64,000 nucleotides of DNA from Lysinibacillus sp. PLM2 (GCA_023168345.1 AP025689.1:2784001-2848000), one strand, 5' to 3'. Positions 54,259-63,953 are shown, counted from the first letter of the stretch. Notes: generated from the letters alone by a model not told the origin. Program-made: numbers and translations.

Positions 54259-54492
54259 ATGAAGTACCCTTTTATTTGGCTAATCAAGTTTTATCGTAAA
54301 TATATTTCACCAATGACTCCACCAAGTTGTCGTTTTCATCCAACATGCTCACAATATGGTCTTGAAGCATTTCAAAAACATGGGGCTATAAAAGGTTTAT
54401 TCCTTACAATTAAACGAATATTAAAATGTCATCCATTCCATCCAGGTGGTTTTGATCCAGTTCCTGAAAAATGGTCTTCGAAAAAAAAATAA
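54259..54492 (+). CDS. yidD: YidD membrane-insertion efficiency factor
   Basis: 77 residues. Family signature: [29 protein letters not shown] and [13 protein letters not shown], with the three conserved cysteines and an amphipathic N-terminal helix. Assists YidC-dependent insertion of inner-membrane proteins. In B. subtilis the homologue (YtjA) lies in this neighbourhood rather than beside rpmH. AAGGAC site before ATG. Confidence 0.94.
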   Translation: MKYPFIWLIKFYRKYISPMTPPSCRFHPTCSQYGLEAFQKHGAIKGLFLTIKRILKCHPFHPGGFDPVPEKWSSKKK

Positions 54493-54511
54493 TTTCGAAG
54501 GCTATTTTTTA
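54474..54511 (+). terminator. Terminator at the end of yidD
   Basis: Stem CTTCGAAA / TTTCGAAG (54476-54483 with 54493-54500) overlapping the stop codon, followed by GCTATTTTTT. Confidence 0.85.
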
Positions 54512-54557
54512 TTGTGTTTTTAGCAAGGATAAGTTATTATTAACAATGTTGAATTTA

Positions 54558-54580
54558 TAAATCGTAATTATTACTATTTA
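54558..54580. promoter_or_regulatory. Zur operator upstream of the zinc-binding lipoprotein gene
   Basis: A 23-base inverted repeat with half-sites AAATCGTAAT and ATTACTATTT around a central T; it matches the B. subtilis Zur box (AAATCGTAAT-N-ATTACGATTT) with a single mismatch in the right arm. It sits 3 bases before the GGAG ribosome site, so Zur bound with zinc would block transcription. Confidence 0.85.
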
Positions 54581-54597
54581 ATGGAGTGTATACTTAT

Positions 54598-55578
54598 ATG
54601 AAAAAAATTCTTACTTTCCTTGTTGCAGCTTTTATAGCGGTATTAGTAACGGCATGTTCAAGCTCACAATCCGACGAAACCAATGTTGATTCAAATAAAA
54701 TTGATATTTATACGACTGTCTATCCTTTAAGTTACTTTGCTGAACGTATCGGCGGAGACTATGTCAACGTTTCATCAATTTACCCGCCTGGTTCAAATGA
54801 GCATACTTTTGAACCTACTCAGACCGATATGATTAAACTAGCAGATAGCGATTTATTTCTTTACATTGGCCTTGGTTTAGAAGGTTTTGTTGAAAATGCA
54901 AAATCTTCATTGGCAAATGAACAGGTAAAGTTTGTTGCTGTAGGTGACAATATTCCTGAGGATAAGTTAAATCTATCTACTGGCCATACTTTTGAAGAGG
55001 CGATTAGTGAGCATGAACACGAGCACGAACATGAAGAGCATGACCATGGTGAATTCGATCCTCATGTTTGGTTATCTCCTAGTCTTAGTCAAGATTTAGC
55101 ATTATCTATTAAAGATGAATTAGTAAATGCAATGCCTGAACAAGAGCAATTATTTAATGAAAACTACGAAACTTTAGTTGCTGATCTTCAATCTTTAAAT
55201 AAAGACTTGGAGCAATTAGTAGCAGAAGCTTCATCTAAAACTTTCTTTGTATCACATTCATCTTTCGGATACATTGCAGGTGAATATGGTTTAATCCAAG
55301 TACCTATTGCTGGTTTAAATTCACAAAGCGAACCTTCACAAAAAGAATTAATCGAAATTGTAGATTTAGCAGAAGATTTAGATGTGAAATATATATTATT
55401 TGAACAAAATATTTCATCAAATCTTACTTCAGTCATTCAAAATGAAATTGGGGCAGAAGCTCTTACATTGCACAATTTAAGTGTTTTAACAGAAGAAGAT
55501 ATTGCTCAAAACGAAACATACTTTACATTAATGAAAAGAAATATTGAAACATTAAGAACCGCGCTGAATGCTTCTTAA
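54598..55578 (+). CDS. Zinc ABC transporter substrate-binding lipoprotein (AdcA/ZnuA family)
   Basis: 326 residues from ATG 54598. Signal peptide KKILTFLVAAFIAVLVTAC with lipobox. Metal ligands fit cluster A-I zinc proteins: His in NEHTFEPTQ, a His-rich acidic loop (EHEHEHEHEEHDHG), FDPHVWLSP, and HSSFGYIAGEY, plus a late Glu/Asp. The His-rich loop and the Zur operator point to zinc rather than manganese. No permease or ATPase gene adjoins, so the partner ABC genes lie elsewhere. Lipid-anchored on the outer face of the membrane. Confidence 0.93.
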   Translation: MKKILTFLVAAFIAVLVTACSSSQSDETNVDSNKIDIYTTVYPLSYFAERIGGDYVNVSSIYPPGSNEHTFEPTQTDMIKLADSDLFLYIGLGLEGFVENAKSSLANEQVKFVAVGDNIPEDKLNLSTGHTFEEAISEHEHEHEHEEHDHGEFDPHVWLSPSLSQDLALSIKDELVNAMPEQEQLFNENYETLVADLQSLNKDLEQLVAEASSKTFFVSHSSFGYIAGEYGLIQVPIAGLNSQSEPSQKELIEIVDLAEDLDVKYILFEQNISSNLTSVIQNEIGAEALTLHNLSVLTEEDIAQNETYFTLMKRNIETLRTALNAS

Positions 55579-55581
55579 AAC

Positions 55582-55617
55582 AAAATCCCCGATAACGCGA
55601 TTATCGGGGATTTTTTT
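55582..55617. terminator. Bidirectional terminator between the zinc lipoprotein gene and menE
   Basis: Twelve-pair stem AATCCCCGATAA / TTATCGGGGATT (55584-55595 with 55601-55612) with A run left and T run right. Confidence 0.93.
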
Positions 55618-57052
55618 AATGCATTAATTCTTTCAGTTTTCTTCTCATTAATTTATTGGATCCGTTTCGAGGTAATTGTTCTACAAAGTAGACTTCCTTA
55701 GGAACTTTATATTTTGCTAAATGCTCTCTACAATAATCTAATAATTCTTCTTTTCTAACCGATTCATTTAGTACGATAAAGGCAATCGGTACCTGCCCCC
55801 ATGTTTTATCTTCTATCCCACATACTCCTGCTTCCTTAACTGAAGGATGAGCCATTAAGACTCCTTCAACTTCTGCAGGATATATATTTTCTCCACCAGA
55901 TATAATTAAATCAGTTCTTCTATCTACAACAAACAAATATCCTTCATCATCTATATAACCGATATCTCCAGTATGTAACCAGCCATCCACCGTTGAGTTT
56001 TTATGTTCAAATTGGCCAATATAACCCGGTGTAACATGTGGACCTTTTATTAAGATTTCTCCTTCAACAAATGGTTCATTCGTATCAGCAATCTTTATTT
56101 GATTGAAGAATAACGGTTTTCCTGAAGAACCTAGCTTTCGAAAAGCGTCCTTGTTTGATAAAGTTGCAGTTTGTGACGATGTTTCTGTCATGCCATAAGT
56201 TTGAGATACAGAAAGATTTACTTTTTGTGCTCTTAATAAATAACTTTTTGGGATAGGTCCTCCCCCAGCTAATGCTAATTTAAATTTTGGAGAAGCCTCT
56301 AACCCTCTTTCTTCAAGTCCATGTAATATTCTTTCTAGCATAACTGCAACAACAGATATGTGAGTGATTCTTCCTGAAGAAATATCTGAAATGGTTCCTT
56401 CTGTATCAAATTTTCTATATAATTTTACTTCATTTCCATACAATAAAGAGCGGACTAAAATTGAAAAACCACTAATATGAAATATCGGTACTGCACAGAG
56501 CCACACATCTTCCTCTGATAAACCAATATTTAAAGCGGACGATACTGCACTCTCTTTATGGTTGCCAACAGTCTGTCTTACCCCTTTTGGATGTCCTGTT
56601 GTCCCAGATGTATACATGATAGTCGTCGTCTGATCTAATGTCCATTGTTCAGATATTTCGATGGGCGTTTCATGACTTTGTTCCACTGCTAAAAACGAAA
56701 GCTTATTAACCATTTGAGGAAGTAAATGTTCATCCTCCTCATCGACAATTACTACAGAAGCTTTTGCATCTTTAATTTGATAGTCTAGTTCCTCTTTAGT
56801 TAACTTTCTATTTAATAAAACCATCTCACATTTTAAATGCATACATGCTAATATCATAAAAATTAATCTAGGATGATTTTGACCCATAATAGCTACACGG
56901 CTTCCCTCTTCAATTCCAAGAGATGTGAGCTGATAAGCACGTTTAATCGAGATTTGTTTTAATTGCTCAAAGGACCACGACTTACCTTCAAATGTTAGTC
57001 CTATTCGATTTGGTGTTAAATATGCACGTTGTAATATCCAATTAGGATACAT
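55616..57052 (-). CDS. menE: o-Succinylbenzoate-CoA ligase
   Basis: 478 residues, adenylate-forming ANL family. P-loop-like motif TIMYTSGTTGHPKGVR near residue 146, SQTYGMTETSSQ, HTGDIGYID, and the C-terminal catalytic lysine in NGSNKLMRRKL. Activates o-succinylbenzoate with CoA for MenB. Separated from menB by the GGDEF gene and two terminators, so it has its own promoter; menC, which follows menE in Bacillus, is not here. Confidence 0.92.
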   Translation of the reverse strand: MYPNWILQRAYLTPNRIGLTFEGKSWSFEQLKQISIKRAYQLTSLGIEEGSRVAIMGQNHPRLIFMILACMHLKCEMVLLNRKLTKEELDYQIKDAKASVVIVDEEDEHLLPQMVNKLSFLAVEQSHETPIEISEQWTLDQTTTIMYTSGTTGHPKGVRQTVGNHKESAVSSALNIGLSEEDVWLCAVPIFHISGFSILVRSLLYGNEVKLYRKFDTEGTISDISSGRITHISVVAVMLERILHGLEERGLEASPKFKLALAGGGPIPKSYLLRAQKVNLSVSQTYGMTETSSQTATLSNKDAFRKLGSSGKPLFFNQIKIADTNEPFVEGEILIKGPHVTPGYIGQFEHKNSTVDGWLHTGDIGYIDDEGYLFVVDRRTDLIISGGENIYPAEVEGVLMAHPSVKEAGVCGIEDKTWGQVPIAFIVLNESVRKEELLDYCREHLAKYKVPKEVYFVEQLPRNGSNKLMRRKLKELMH

Positions 57053-57114
57053 AGTTATTCCTCCTAACGTTACTACATCTATTTTACTTCTATATCATCT
57101 TTTCGTACAAAATA

Positions 57115-57143
57115 AAAAATAGTAAGGTGCTCTTACTATTTTT
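57115..57143 (-). terminator. Terminator at the end of the GGDEF gene
   Basis: Stem AAATAGTAAG / CTTACTATTT (57117-57126 with 57132-57141) overlapping the stop codon, with T-rich flank on the minus strand. Confidence 0.85.
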
Positions 57144-58437
57144 ATGAATAATTAATGTGAATTTTATTTTTTCCCTTTTCTTTCACATTGTACAACGCAA
57201 TATCAGCACTTTTTATAAAATATGAATCATTCATATTTTTAGTTTGACAAATGGAAGCTCCGATACTTGTGGTCATTGGGAACTCTATATTTTCATATGA
57301 AAAAGGTTGGTTCATTTGCATTTTTACTTTCATCACAAAATTTAAAACATCCTCTTCATTTTTAGCATTATCTAATAAAACAATGAATTCATCTCCACCA
57401 AGTCGAGCGGCAATTTCATTATCATTTATGGCAGACTTAATTCGATTGGCAAACTCTATTATTGCTTGATCACCAACTTCATGACCCCAATGATCATTTA
57501 CTTTCTTAAAATCATCAATATCTAATAAAACAATTGCAAAATTTTGTTCTTTAGTATTTAACTCATGAATTTTTTCATTTATCTTTTCTTTAAAAAAGCG
57601 TCGATTTGGCAAACCCGTTAAAGAATCATAATATGCAAATTGCTTCAATTGATCTTCATATGCCTTTTGAATGGTTATATCTCGTGCAACAATGAGCATG
57701 TGCCGAAAATTATGCGCATTATCAAAAACAGGAGTGCCATCTACATCTATCCAAATCCAGCCTTTTTCTTTATGAAAAGCTTTAATTGTTACTTTAAATG
57801 GTTCACCACTCTCCATTGCTTTGTCAAGATTCTCTTCAAGTATATCGAGATAATCTTGGTGTATATTTAAAAATGGGCGACCGTTCGTTACAATTTCATC
57901 TGAATTATATCCAAACATTTTAGTGCATGATGGGGATACAAAAAGATAATTTTTTTTATCATCCATAAGTACAATAACGTCTTGAACATTTTCAGCGATT
58001 ATTTGGAAATCTATTTGTGATTCAGCGATTTTTTCTTTTAATTCATCGAAGGCGCTCATATCCTTAAACAGTAAAAACATACCTTCTTCAATATTCTCTT
58101 TATCTACTGGGATGAATTGGGCTAAACAGTTAATTTTGCATTTGTTTTTATGAATTACTGTTAAACGGAAATCTTCAAAATTGCTTGTCACTGATTGTTG
58201 AAGCTTTTCATATGCAACTTCTTGATCATTCATATCAATTATAGTAGTAAAAAAAAGACCCTCTAACACTTTTTTAGGATAGCCACATAATTGTTCTGCA
58301 GCACTATTTACGTCAATAATATAACCTTCAGCATTAATCGTAAAAATCGCATCTGAATTAAATGAATAAAGTGAATAATAATCAAACTTATTAATTTGTT
58401 GTTCATTTAATGGCTTTAGATCGTTAACTTCATTCAC
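57142..58437 (-). CDS. PAS-PAS-GGDEF diguanylate cyclase
   Basis: 431 residues, no membrane segment. First PAS domain about 20-130 (AIFTINAEGYIIDVNSAAEQLCGY), second about 140-255 (VIVLMDDKKNYLFVSPSCTKMFGY) with a PAC-like end, then a GGDEF domain about 265-430 containing YDSLTGLPNRR, DIDDFKKVND and an intact AARLGGDEFIVLL. The RxxD inhibitory site five residues before GGDEF is absent. Predicted cytosolic c-di-GMP synthase tuned by PAS-sensed signals. GTG start 58437 after AGAGGATG. It interrupts the men gene order. Confidence 0.9.
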   Translation of the reverse strand: MNEVNDLKPLNEQQINKFDYYSLYSFNSDAIFTINAEGYIIDVNSAAEQLCGYPKKVLEGLFFTTIIDMNDQEVAYEKLQQSVTSNFEDFRLTVIHKNKCKINCLAQFIPVDKENIEEGMFLLFKDMSAFDELKEKIAESQIDFQIIAENVQDVIVLMDDKKNYLFVSPSCTKMFGYNSDEIVTNGRPFLNIHQDYLDILEENLDKAMESGEPFKVTIKAFHKEKGWIWIDVDGTPVFDNAHNFRHMLIVARDITIQKAYEDQLKQFAYYDSLTGLPNRRFFKEKINEKIHELNTKEQNFAIVLLDIDDFKKVNDHWGHEVGDQAIIEFANRIKSAINDNEIAARLGGDEFIVLLDNAKNEEDVLNFVMKVKMQMNQPFSYENIEFPMTTSIGASICQTKNMNDSYFIKSADIALYNVKEKGKNKIHINYS

Positions 58438-58582
58438 TTTAATTCATCCTCTCACAAATGGTTAATGTTTATAGTTTCTTATAAAAATTTACTATAATTT
58501 ATTGTTTATATTATACTAAAACCTTTATTTAATAAGCAATTAATAGAATCAGAATAGTATTATAGATGTCAAAAATATCTCA

Positions 58583-58620
58583 TAAAAAAAGTAAGAGAAT
58601 AAATTTTCTCTTACTTTTTA
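58583..58620 (-). terminator. Terminator at the end of the menFDHB operon
   Basis: Stem AAAAAGTAAGAGAA / TTCTCTTACTTTTT (58586-58599 with 58606-58619), T run on the minus strand, 25 bases past the menB stop. Confidence 0.92.
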
Positions 58621-58644
58621 AGGAATTTCTTACTATAAATTTTA

Positions 58645-59463
58645 TTATGGGAATCTTGGGAATTGACCAAAGTCTGGGTTACGTTTTTCTTTAAACGCAT
58701 CGCGACCTTCTTTTGCTTCTTCTGTTGTGTAGTAAAGAAGAGTTGCGTCACCAGCTAGTTGTTGTAGTCCTGCAAGACCATCAGTATCAGCGTTCATAGA
58801 TGCTTTTAAGAAACGAAGTGCAGTAGGTGATAATTCAAGCATTTCCTCACACCATTTAACTGTTTCGTCCTCTAGTTGCTCTAATGGAACAACTGTGTTT
58901 ACTAGACCCATATCAAGTGCTTGCTGTGCATCATATTGACGACATAAGAACCAAATTTCACGAGCCTTTTTATGACCAACAATACGTGCTAAATAGCCTG
59001 AGCCGTAACCAGCATCAAAAGATCCAACACGTGGTCCCGTTTGTCCGAAACGTGCATTTTCTGCTGCGATCGTTAAGTCACATACAACATGTAATACATG
59101 CCCTCCACCAATTGCATAACCTGCTACCATTGCTACTACTGGTTTTGGAATAACACGAATTAAACGTTGTAGATCTAATACGTTTAAGCGAGGAATTTCA
59201 TCATCCCCAACATATCCACCATGACCGCGTACTTTTTGATCTCCACCTGAACAGAAAGCTAAATCGCCTTCACCAGTTAAAATGATTACGCCTACTCTTG
59301 AGTCATCACGTGCACGTGAAAATGCGTCAATCATTTCATTAACTGTTTTTGGACGGAATGCATTACGCACTTCTGGTCGGTTAATTGTAATTTTTGCAAT
59401 TCCGTTATAAAACTCATACTTAATATCTTCATAAGTATGTAAGCTTGTCCACTCTCTTGCCAT
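58645..59463 (-). CDS. menB: 1,4-dihydroxy-2-naphthoyl-CoA synthase
   Basis: 272 residues, crotonase fold. [31 protein letters not shown] (substrate loop), [19 protein letters not shown] (oxyanion hole) and [17 protein letters not shown] are characteristic of MenB. Closes the naphthoate ring from OSB-CoA. Ribosome site AAGGGGG. Last gene of the operon, 12 bases after menH. Confidence 0.96.
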   Translation of the reverse strand: MAREWTSLHTYEDIKYEFYNGIAKITINRPEVRNAFRPKTVNEMIDAFSRARDDSRVGVIILTGEGDLAFCSGGDQKVRGHGGYVGDDEIPRLNVLDLQRLIRVIPKPVVAMVAGYAIGGGHVLHVVCDLTIAAENARFGQTGPRVGSFDAGYGSGYLARIVGHKKAREIWFLCRQYDAQQALDMGLVNTVVPLEQLEDETVKWCEEMLELSPTALRFLKASMNADTDGLAGLQQLAGDATLLYYTTEEAKEGRDAFKEKRNPDFGQFPRFP

Positions 59464-59475
59464 TATTTGACCCCC

Positions 59476-60291
59476 TTAGTATTTAGTTAGAATGTCCTTT
59501 ACTATTGTAGCAAATTGTGTCGGATTTTCCACATGAATCGCATGTCCAACATTTTTTATTATGATATGCTCTCCAAAAGCTATTTGCTTCTTCATTTGCT
59601 TTGCAATATTACAAAATTTCACATCAAGCTCACCTGTTAATAAATAAACAGGCATTTTAAATTGGTGTAATTTGCTCCACAGTGACTTCTGTGCACCTGT
59701 CCCCATACTACGGAGACTATTGGCAAGCCCTATTTCTTTTTGGGATAGACGCTCGTTTCTAATTACCTTTTGAACTTTTGATGGTAATTTTTTTTGAGAA
59801 TGGAACAGCGGAATATTCTCCCATTGATTCACAAAAGCAGTTATACCATCTTTTTCAATCTTATCTGCCAAGTGCTCATCCGATTTTCTTCTTAATAGCC
59901 TTTCCTCTTCTGTTTCTAAGCCTGGTGAGGCACTTTCTAAAATTAACTGTTTAATACGATGTGGATAAGCTTCAGCGTAAGAGAGAGCAACTCTTCCTCC
60001 CATTGAATATCCAAGCAATGAAAAAACCTCAAGATTTAAAGCTGTAAAAACCTCTTCTAAATCCTTTACCTGCTCTTCCATCGAGTATCTTGAAGGGTTG
60101 GTAGGTGCATCGGTTTTACCATGTCCAAGTAAATCAATTGCTATTATTCTTATATTGGTTGGTAACTGAGCAACTACTTGTTCCCAAGTAGTAACACTTC
60201 CTGTAAAACCATGCAACAGTATGAGTGTATCTTCGAAAGTTTCATTCCAAACATCTAGGTTAACGTTTACATCACGAACCGAAAGCATCAT
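59476..60291 (-). CDS. menH: 2-succinyl-6-hydroxy-2,4-cyclohexadiene-1-carboxylate synthase
   Basis: 271 residues, alpha/beta hydrolase. LILLHGFTGS, nucleophile elbow LLGYSMGGRVALSYA (Ser near 97), LTGELDVKF with the acid, and NVGHAIHVENP with the catalytic His: a full triad. Eliminates pyruvate from SEPHCHC in menaquinone synthesis. Overlaps menD by 4 bases (ATGA), so coupled translation. Confidence 0.93.
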   Translation of the reverse strand: MMLSVRDVNVNLDVWNETFEDTLILLHGFTGSVTTWEQVVAQLPTNIRIIAIDLLGHGKTDAPTNPSRYSMEEQVKDLEEVFTALNLEVFSLLGYSMGGRVALSYAEAYPHRIKQLILESASPGLETEEERLLRRKSDEHLADKIEKDGITAFVNQWENIPLFHSQKKLPSKVQKVIRNERLSQKEIGLANSLRSMGTGAQKSLWSKLHQFKMPVYLLTGELDVKFCNIAKQMKKQIAFGEHIIIKNVGHAIHVENPTQFATIVKDILTKY

Positions 60292-62006
60292 AATGCCTCT
60301 ATCTCCTTATTAATATCAGACCAAAGCTTACGATGGGCAATGACGTTTTCTTGTCGATTCGTAAACACTTCAATTAATTTTAATGGATTTCCACTTTGTC
60401 GATTTAAACTACTTTTCATTTCAGATAATTTATTTACTTTTATATATTCCATATCATACATTTTAGCTATGTGTTCAAATTGAAGGGCTGTAGGAGTTCC
60501 GAACAAATCCTCATAATACTCTTTAACTGTTGCTTGAGATAAATATGAGAATATACCTCCACCATCGTTATTAAATACAATAATTGTCATTTCGCAAGGT
60601 TGATATCGTGTCGCTATTAAGCCATTTATATCATGTAAAAATGCTAAATCGCCAATAAGCAAATATGAATTTCGATCCGCACGTCCACTACTATAACCTA
60701 AAGCAGTGGACACAACGCCATCTATTCCATTCGCACCTCGATTAGCAATTATTTGTATGTCTTTTTCTGTTGGTATTAAAAACGTATCAATATCACGTAT
60801 CGGCATGCTGCTGCTAACAAACAAATCACTTTCATCTGGTAACTGTTCAATTATTGTGCGAACCATTGCACCTTCATCTTCTTCATGATCAATATAGCTT
60901 TGAACATATTTTACAGCCACTTCCTCACTTATCCGCCACGTATCCAAATAATCAGGGTCGAGTGCACTCTGAATGTCTAATTCCCTTAACCAATTACCGA
61001 TAGAAGCATGTAGGAAATGACTGGATACCGATGCAGAATCTCGGAACATTGGATCTTCATCTACTACAACATAGTTAGCTGGTACCCATTTTGTTAAGAA
61101 GATTGTAAGAAACTTTGATACGGGCTGTGCACCAAATCGAATGACTGTTTCAGCAATAACCTTCTCTTTAAAAGACTCACTTTTTAAAAGCGCATCATAG
61201 GAAGAAATGATATATTCCCTGCAATCACTAGGGATATTTGTTCTTAAATTTGATAGACTTTCTACCAACACTGGCCACTTAACTTTTCGAATAAAGTCCC
61301 ACATTACCTGTAAATCAGTTCCCAGTGATAGCTCGCCAACTACGATAAACCCTCTTTTAGTTTCACTCATAATTTTCGCTAAAAGTGTTTTCGCTTCATC
61401 TGAAGCTGAAATTTCACCAATTATACTGCGTTGAAAAGTAGGTTTTGGCAAAGTTTCTTGAAAATTTATTAAAAGTGGTTCTCGAAAAGGCACGTTCATA
61501 TGCACAGGTCCAAATGGTGCTGTTTTTGAAATATTAATGGCACGTGCAATATGTCTTTCGATAAATGATCGTGTTTGTAATTCTCCATCTGGTAACGGAA
61601 ACTCAATTGACCATTTTACCTGTTCCCCATAGAGACGAATTTGATTAATCGTCTGTGGAGCGCCAACTTCACGTAATTCATGTGGACGATCTGCTGTAAT
61701 TACGATTAATGGAACACGTGCATTTTTCGCCTCTACAATAGCCGGAAAATAGTTCGCTGCAGCAGTACCTGATGTACATAATAATGCAACAGGCTTTCCC
61801 TTTGCCTTTGCGATTCCTAACGCAAAAAATGCTGCGGAACGTTCATCCACTTGTCTATATATCTGAATCGACTTCGTGGAAGCAAATGCATATGCAAGTG
61901 GTGTTGAACGCGATCCTGGACTAATTACCACATCTTCAACACCATTTTGAATAAGCGCTGCCACGACTTGGTAAACATAATTCGATAGAATATCACGATT
62001 ACTCAT
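60288..62006 (-). CDS. menD: SEPHCHC synthase (MenD)
   Basis: 572 residues, thiamin diphosphate enzyme. N-terminal ISPGSRSTPLAYAF and LLCTSGTAAANYFPA, central APFGPVHMNVPFREPL, and C-terminal NRGANGIDGVVSTALG and GDLAFLHDINGL with the ThDP-binding GDL-N pattern. Condenses isochorismate with 2-oxoglutarate (decarboxylating). Overlaps menF by 8 bases. Alpha-ketoglutarate is thus both a men substrate and the predicted product of the pentonate pathway. Confidence 0.96.
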   Translation of the reverse strand: MSNRDILSNYVYQVVAALIQNGVEDVVISPGSRSTPLAYAFASTKSIQIYRQVDERSAAFFALGIAKAKGKPVALLCTSGTAAANYFPAIVEAKNARVPLIVITADRPHELREVGAPQTINQIRLYGEQVKWSIEFPLPDGELQTRSFIERHIARAINISKTAPFGPVHMNVPFREPLLINFQETLPKPTFQRSIIGEISASDEAKTLLAKIMSETKRGFIVVGELSLGTDLQVMWDFIRKVKWPVLVESLSNLRTNIPSDCREYIISSYDALLKSESFKEKVIAETVIRFGAQPVSKFLTIFLTKWVPANYVVVDEDPMFRDSASVSSHFLHASIGNWLRELDIQSALDPDYLDTWRISEEVAVKYVQSYIDHEEDEGAMVRTIIEQLPDESDLFVSSSMPIRDIDTFLIPTEKDIQIIANRGANGIDGVVSTALGYSSGRADRNSYLLIGDLAFLHDINGLIATRYQPCEMTIIVFNNDGGGIFSYLSQATVKEYYEDLFGTPTALQFEHIAKMYDMEYIKVNKLSEMKSSLNRQSGNPLKLIEVFTNRQENVIAHRKLWSDINKEIEAL

Positions 62007-63384
62007 TTAATTGTCCTCCTAAAACGCGCAGCATCGAACGGAATTTCACTAATGTCTCCTCGTATTCAGAGATTGGCTCTGATTCTGCAACAATCCCTCC
62101 ACCTGCATAAAGAATAGCATTATTTTCAATAAGCGCTCCTGAACGAATAGCAACAGCAAACTCTCCATTACCCTCTGCATCTATCCATCCAAGTGGTGCC
62201 GCATATAACCCTCTATTCATAGGTTCTACCTGTCTTATGATTGATAATGCTTGTTGTCTAGGGACTCCTCCTAGAGCCGGTGTTGGATGTAAATCTTTTA
62301 CTAGCTGTAAAATATTCGCATTATCATTTAACTTCCCTTCAACAGGTGTATATAAATGTTGTATATCTCGAATTTTTAATAATCTAGGATTCTTTGGCAC
62401 ACTATAGTGAACACAATTTTTTGCGAATGTATCCTTTATCATTTCTACAACATATTGATGCTCCCCTAGATTTTTCGCATCATTTAATAAACTTTGACCA
62501 AGTGCATAATCCTCTTCAGCCGTTTTCCCTCTTTTTATCGAACCTGCAATACACGATGAATAAGCTAGTCCATTGTTAACCTTTACAAGTCTCTCGGGAG
62601 ATGCTCCGAAAAAGAGCAATCCCTCCCTTTCTAAACCAAACAAATAACTCTCAGGCTGTTCATTGATAATTTGAGAAAGGACCTGTGGAGAAGTTACTTT
62701 ATCTTTAAACTGTAAGGAAAGAGCTCGAGCGATAACAACTTTTTCTGCTTCTTTCTTTTGAATTAAATTTGCTACCTTTTGGATAGAGTTTAGATATTCA
62801 ACTTTATTACGTTCCTCATAACCTGTAACTAATGGTTTATCATAGGTTTTTACTTCTTTCACCTGTGCAGCATGGATTAAATGGTCTCTCTCTTTTCTTA
62901 AGTTATCAAATTGAGACGTGCTATCCTCATCATCAGTTATTAAATGAATGCTTACATATGCCTTCTCATTCTGAATAACAAGCTGGAAAGTCGCAACAGC
63001 AAAAAAGCTATTTGGAAAACCGTCCCATTCGCCACTCTTTTCATTTAATGGATCGAATGAAAAACCTCCGAATAGTATTGGCTGTGGTTCTTGATCCTCT
63101 TTTACAATATTTTCAGTAAGGTGCTTCCATATTTTTTCAACATGATTATAACGATTAACATGTGCATTATTTTCTATTGTATATGCATGACCTAGGCCAA
63201 CTAAAGTAAACGTTTTCTCACGATTTTGCCAAAAAAATCTTTTCCCTTTATGTTGACTTTCTCCTGCTGCAAAAAAGGCTAATGCCGATAATCTATTAAC
63301 TTCTATTGTCTCAATATAGAAGTGTAACTTTGAATTAATAGAGCCCACTTCAAACTCAGTGGCTTGTAACCACTTTTGATCCAT
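61999..63384 (-). CDS. menF: Isochorismate synthase
   Basis: 461 residues; ATG 63384 has GGAGGG 7 bases upstream. Chorismate-utilising enzyme fold: KEAEKVVIARALSL, FGASPERLVKV, SSCIAGSIKRGKT, HPTPALGGVPRQQAL, and RGLYAAPLGWIDAEGNGEFAVAIR. The Lys/Glu pairs that bind Mg and activate water are present. Converts chorismate to isochorismate, the first step of menaquinone biosynthesis; DHB-siderophore versions exist, but the men operon settles the role. Confidence 0.95.
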   Translation of the reverse strand: MDQKWLQATEFEVGSINSKLHFYIETIEVNRLSALAFFAAGESQHKGKRFFWQNREKTFTLVGLGHAYTIENNAHVNRYNHVEKIWKHLTENIVKEDQEPQPILFGGFSFDPLNEKSGEWDGFPNSFFAVATFQLVIQNEKAYVSIHLITDDEDSTSQFDNLRKERDHLIHAAQVKEVKTYDKPLVTGYEERNKVEYLNSIQKVANLIQKKEAEKVVIARALSLQFKDKVTSPQVLSQIINEQPESYLFGLEREGLLFFGASPERLVKVNNGLAYSSCIAGSIKRGKTAEEDYALGQSLLNDAKNLGEHQYVVEMIKDTFAKNCVHYSVPKNPRLLKIRDIQHLYTPVEGKLNDNANILQLVKDLHPTPALGGVPRQQALSIIRQVEPMNRGLYAAPLGWIDAEGNGEFAVAIRSGALIENNAILYAGGGIVAESEPISEYEETLVKFRSMLRVLGGQLNE

Positions 63385-63429
63385 GAAATTTCCCTCCGTC
63401 AAACTTGCTGATTCTTAAAATATTGTCTC

Positions 63430-63458
63430 TATTTACCTATAGGTTAATTATGTTTCAA
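63430..63458 (-). promoter_or_regulatory. Candidate promoter of the men operon
   Basis: Minus strand TTGAAA (63453-63458), 17-base spacer, TAAATA (63430-63435), about 45 bases before menF. Good -35, moderate -10. Confidence 0.5.
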
Positions 63459-63829
63459 CATATAGGGAATACACGTTACCCTTTATAGTTTTCACCAAGG
63501 TTACAACTTTATTAAGTAAGTAAACCAACAGCTATAAAATACAAGTCGTAACAGAGTCAATCATTTTAAGTTTAGCTTTGTATATCCTATAAAACGCTTT
63601 ATTTAAATTAGCAGTATCTATTCTATCATAACACTTTTTTTTCTTATACAATATGGATTACTACTCACTAATCTTTGTTTTTATTTGGTTGTTTTTTACT
63701 AGCTACAACAAATCTGTTTAATACCAAAAGTTAGGATTATTAAATAGCTCTTGCTCGATATTCAATTACTTCATAGAATTCATAATTAAATTTTTCCATT
63801 AGCTCTTAGATTATATTTATAAGAGCATA
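63459..63829. other. Gene-free region between the men operon and the tRNA cluster
   Basis: About 370 AT-rich bases with no supported gene. menA, which is divergent from menF in B. subtilis, is not here. No known RNA element recognised. Confidence 0.5.
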
Positions 63830-63872
63830 AAAAAACACTATCAAGATTTTATAATCTTGATAGTGTTTTTTT
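63829..63872 (-). terminator. Terminator of the tRNA operon
   Basis: About 16 pairs: AACACTATCAAGATT / AATCTTGATAGTGTT, with A and T runs on both sides, directly after tRNA-Glu. Confidence 0.93.
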
Positions 63873-63874
63873 GA

Positions 63875-63946
63875 TGACCCGTACGGGATTCGAACCCGTG
63901 TTACCGCCGTGAAAGGGCGGTGTCTTAACCACTTGACCAACGGGCC
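63875..63946 (-). tRNA. tRNA-Glu (UUC)
   Basis: 72 bases on the minus strand: acceptor GGCCCGT pairs with ACGGGTC; anticodon loop CTTTCAC gives anticodon UUC; T loop GGTTCGAATCC is canonical. The 3' CCA is not encoded (sequence continues A-TCA), so it must be added. Last gene of a tRNA operon entering from the right edge. Confidence 0.95.
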
Positions 63947-63953
63947 AATTTAA

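Noticed and set aside
55005..55050. Short tandem-looking GAGCAT/GAACAC repeats
   Set aside because: They encode the His-rich metal loop (EHEHEHEHEEHDHG) of the zinc-binding lipoprotein; this is protein-level repetition, not a CRISPR or satellite.
61999..63384. menF read as a siderophore-type isochorismate synthase (DhbC-like)
   Set aside because: It is the first gene of menFDHB with overlapping stops and starts, and no dhb genes are nearby.
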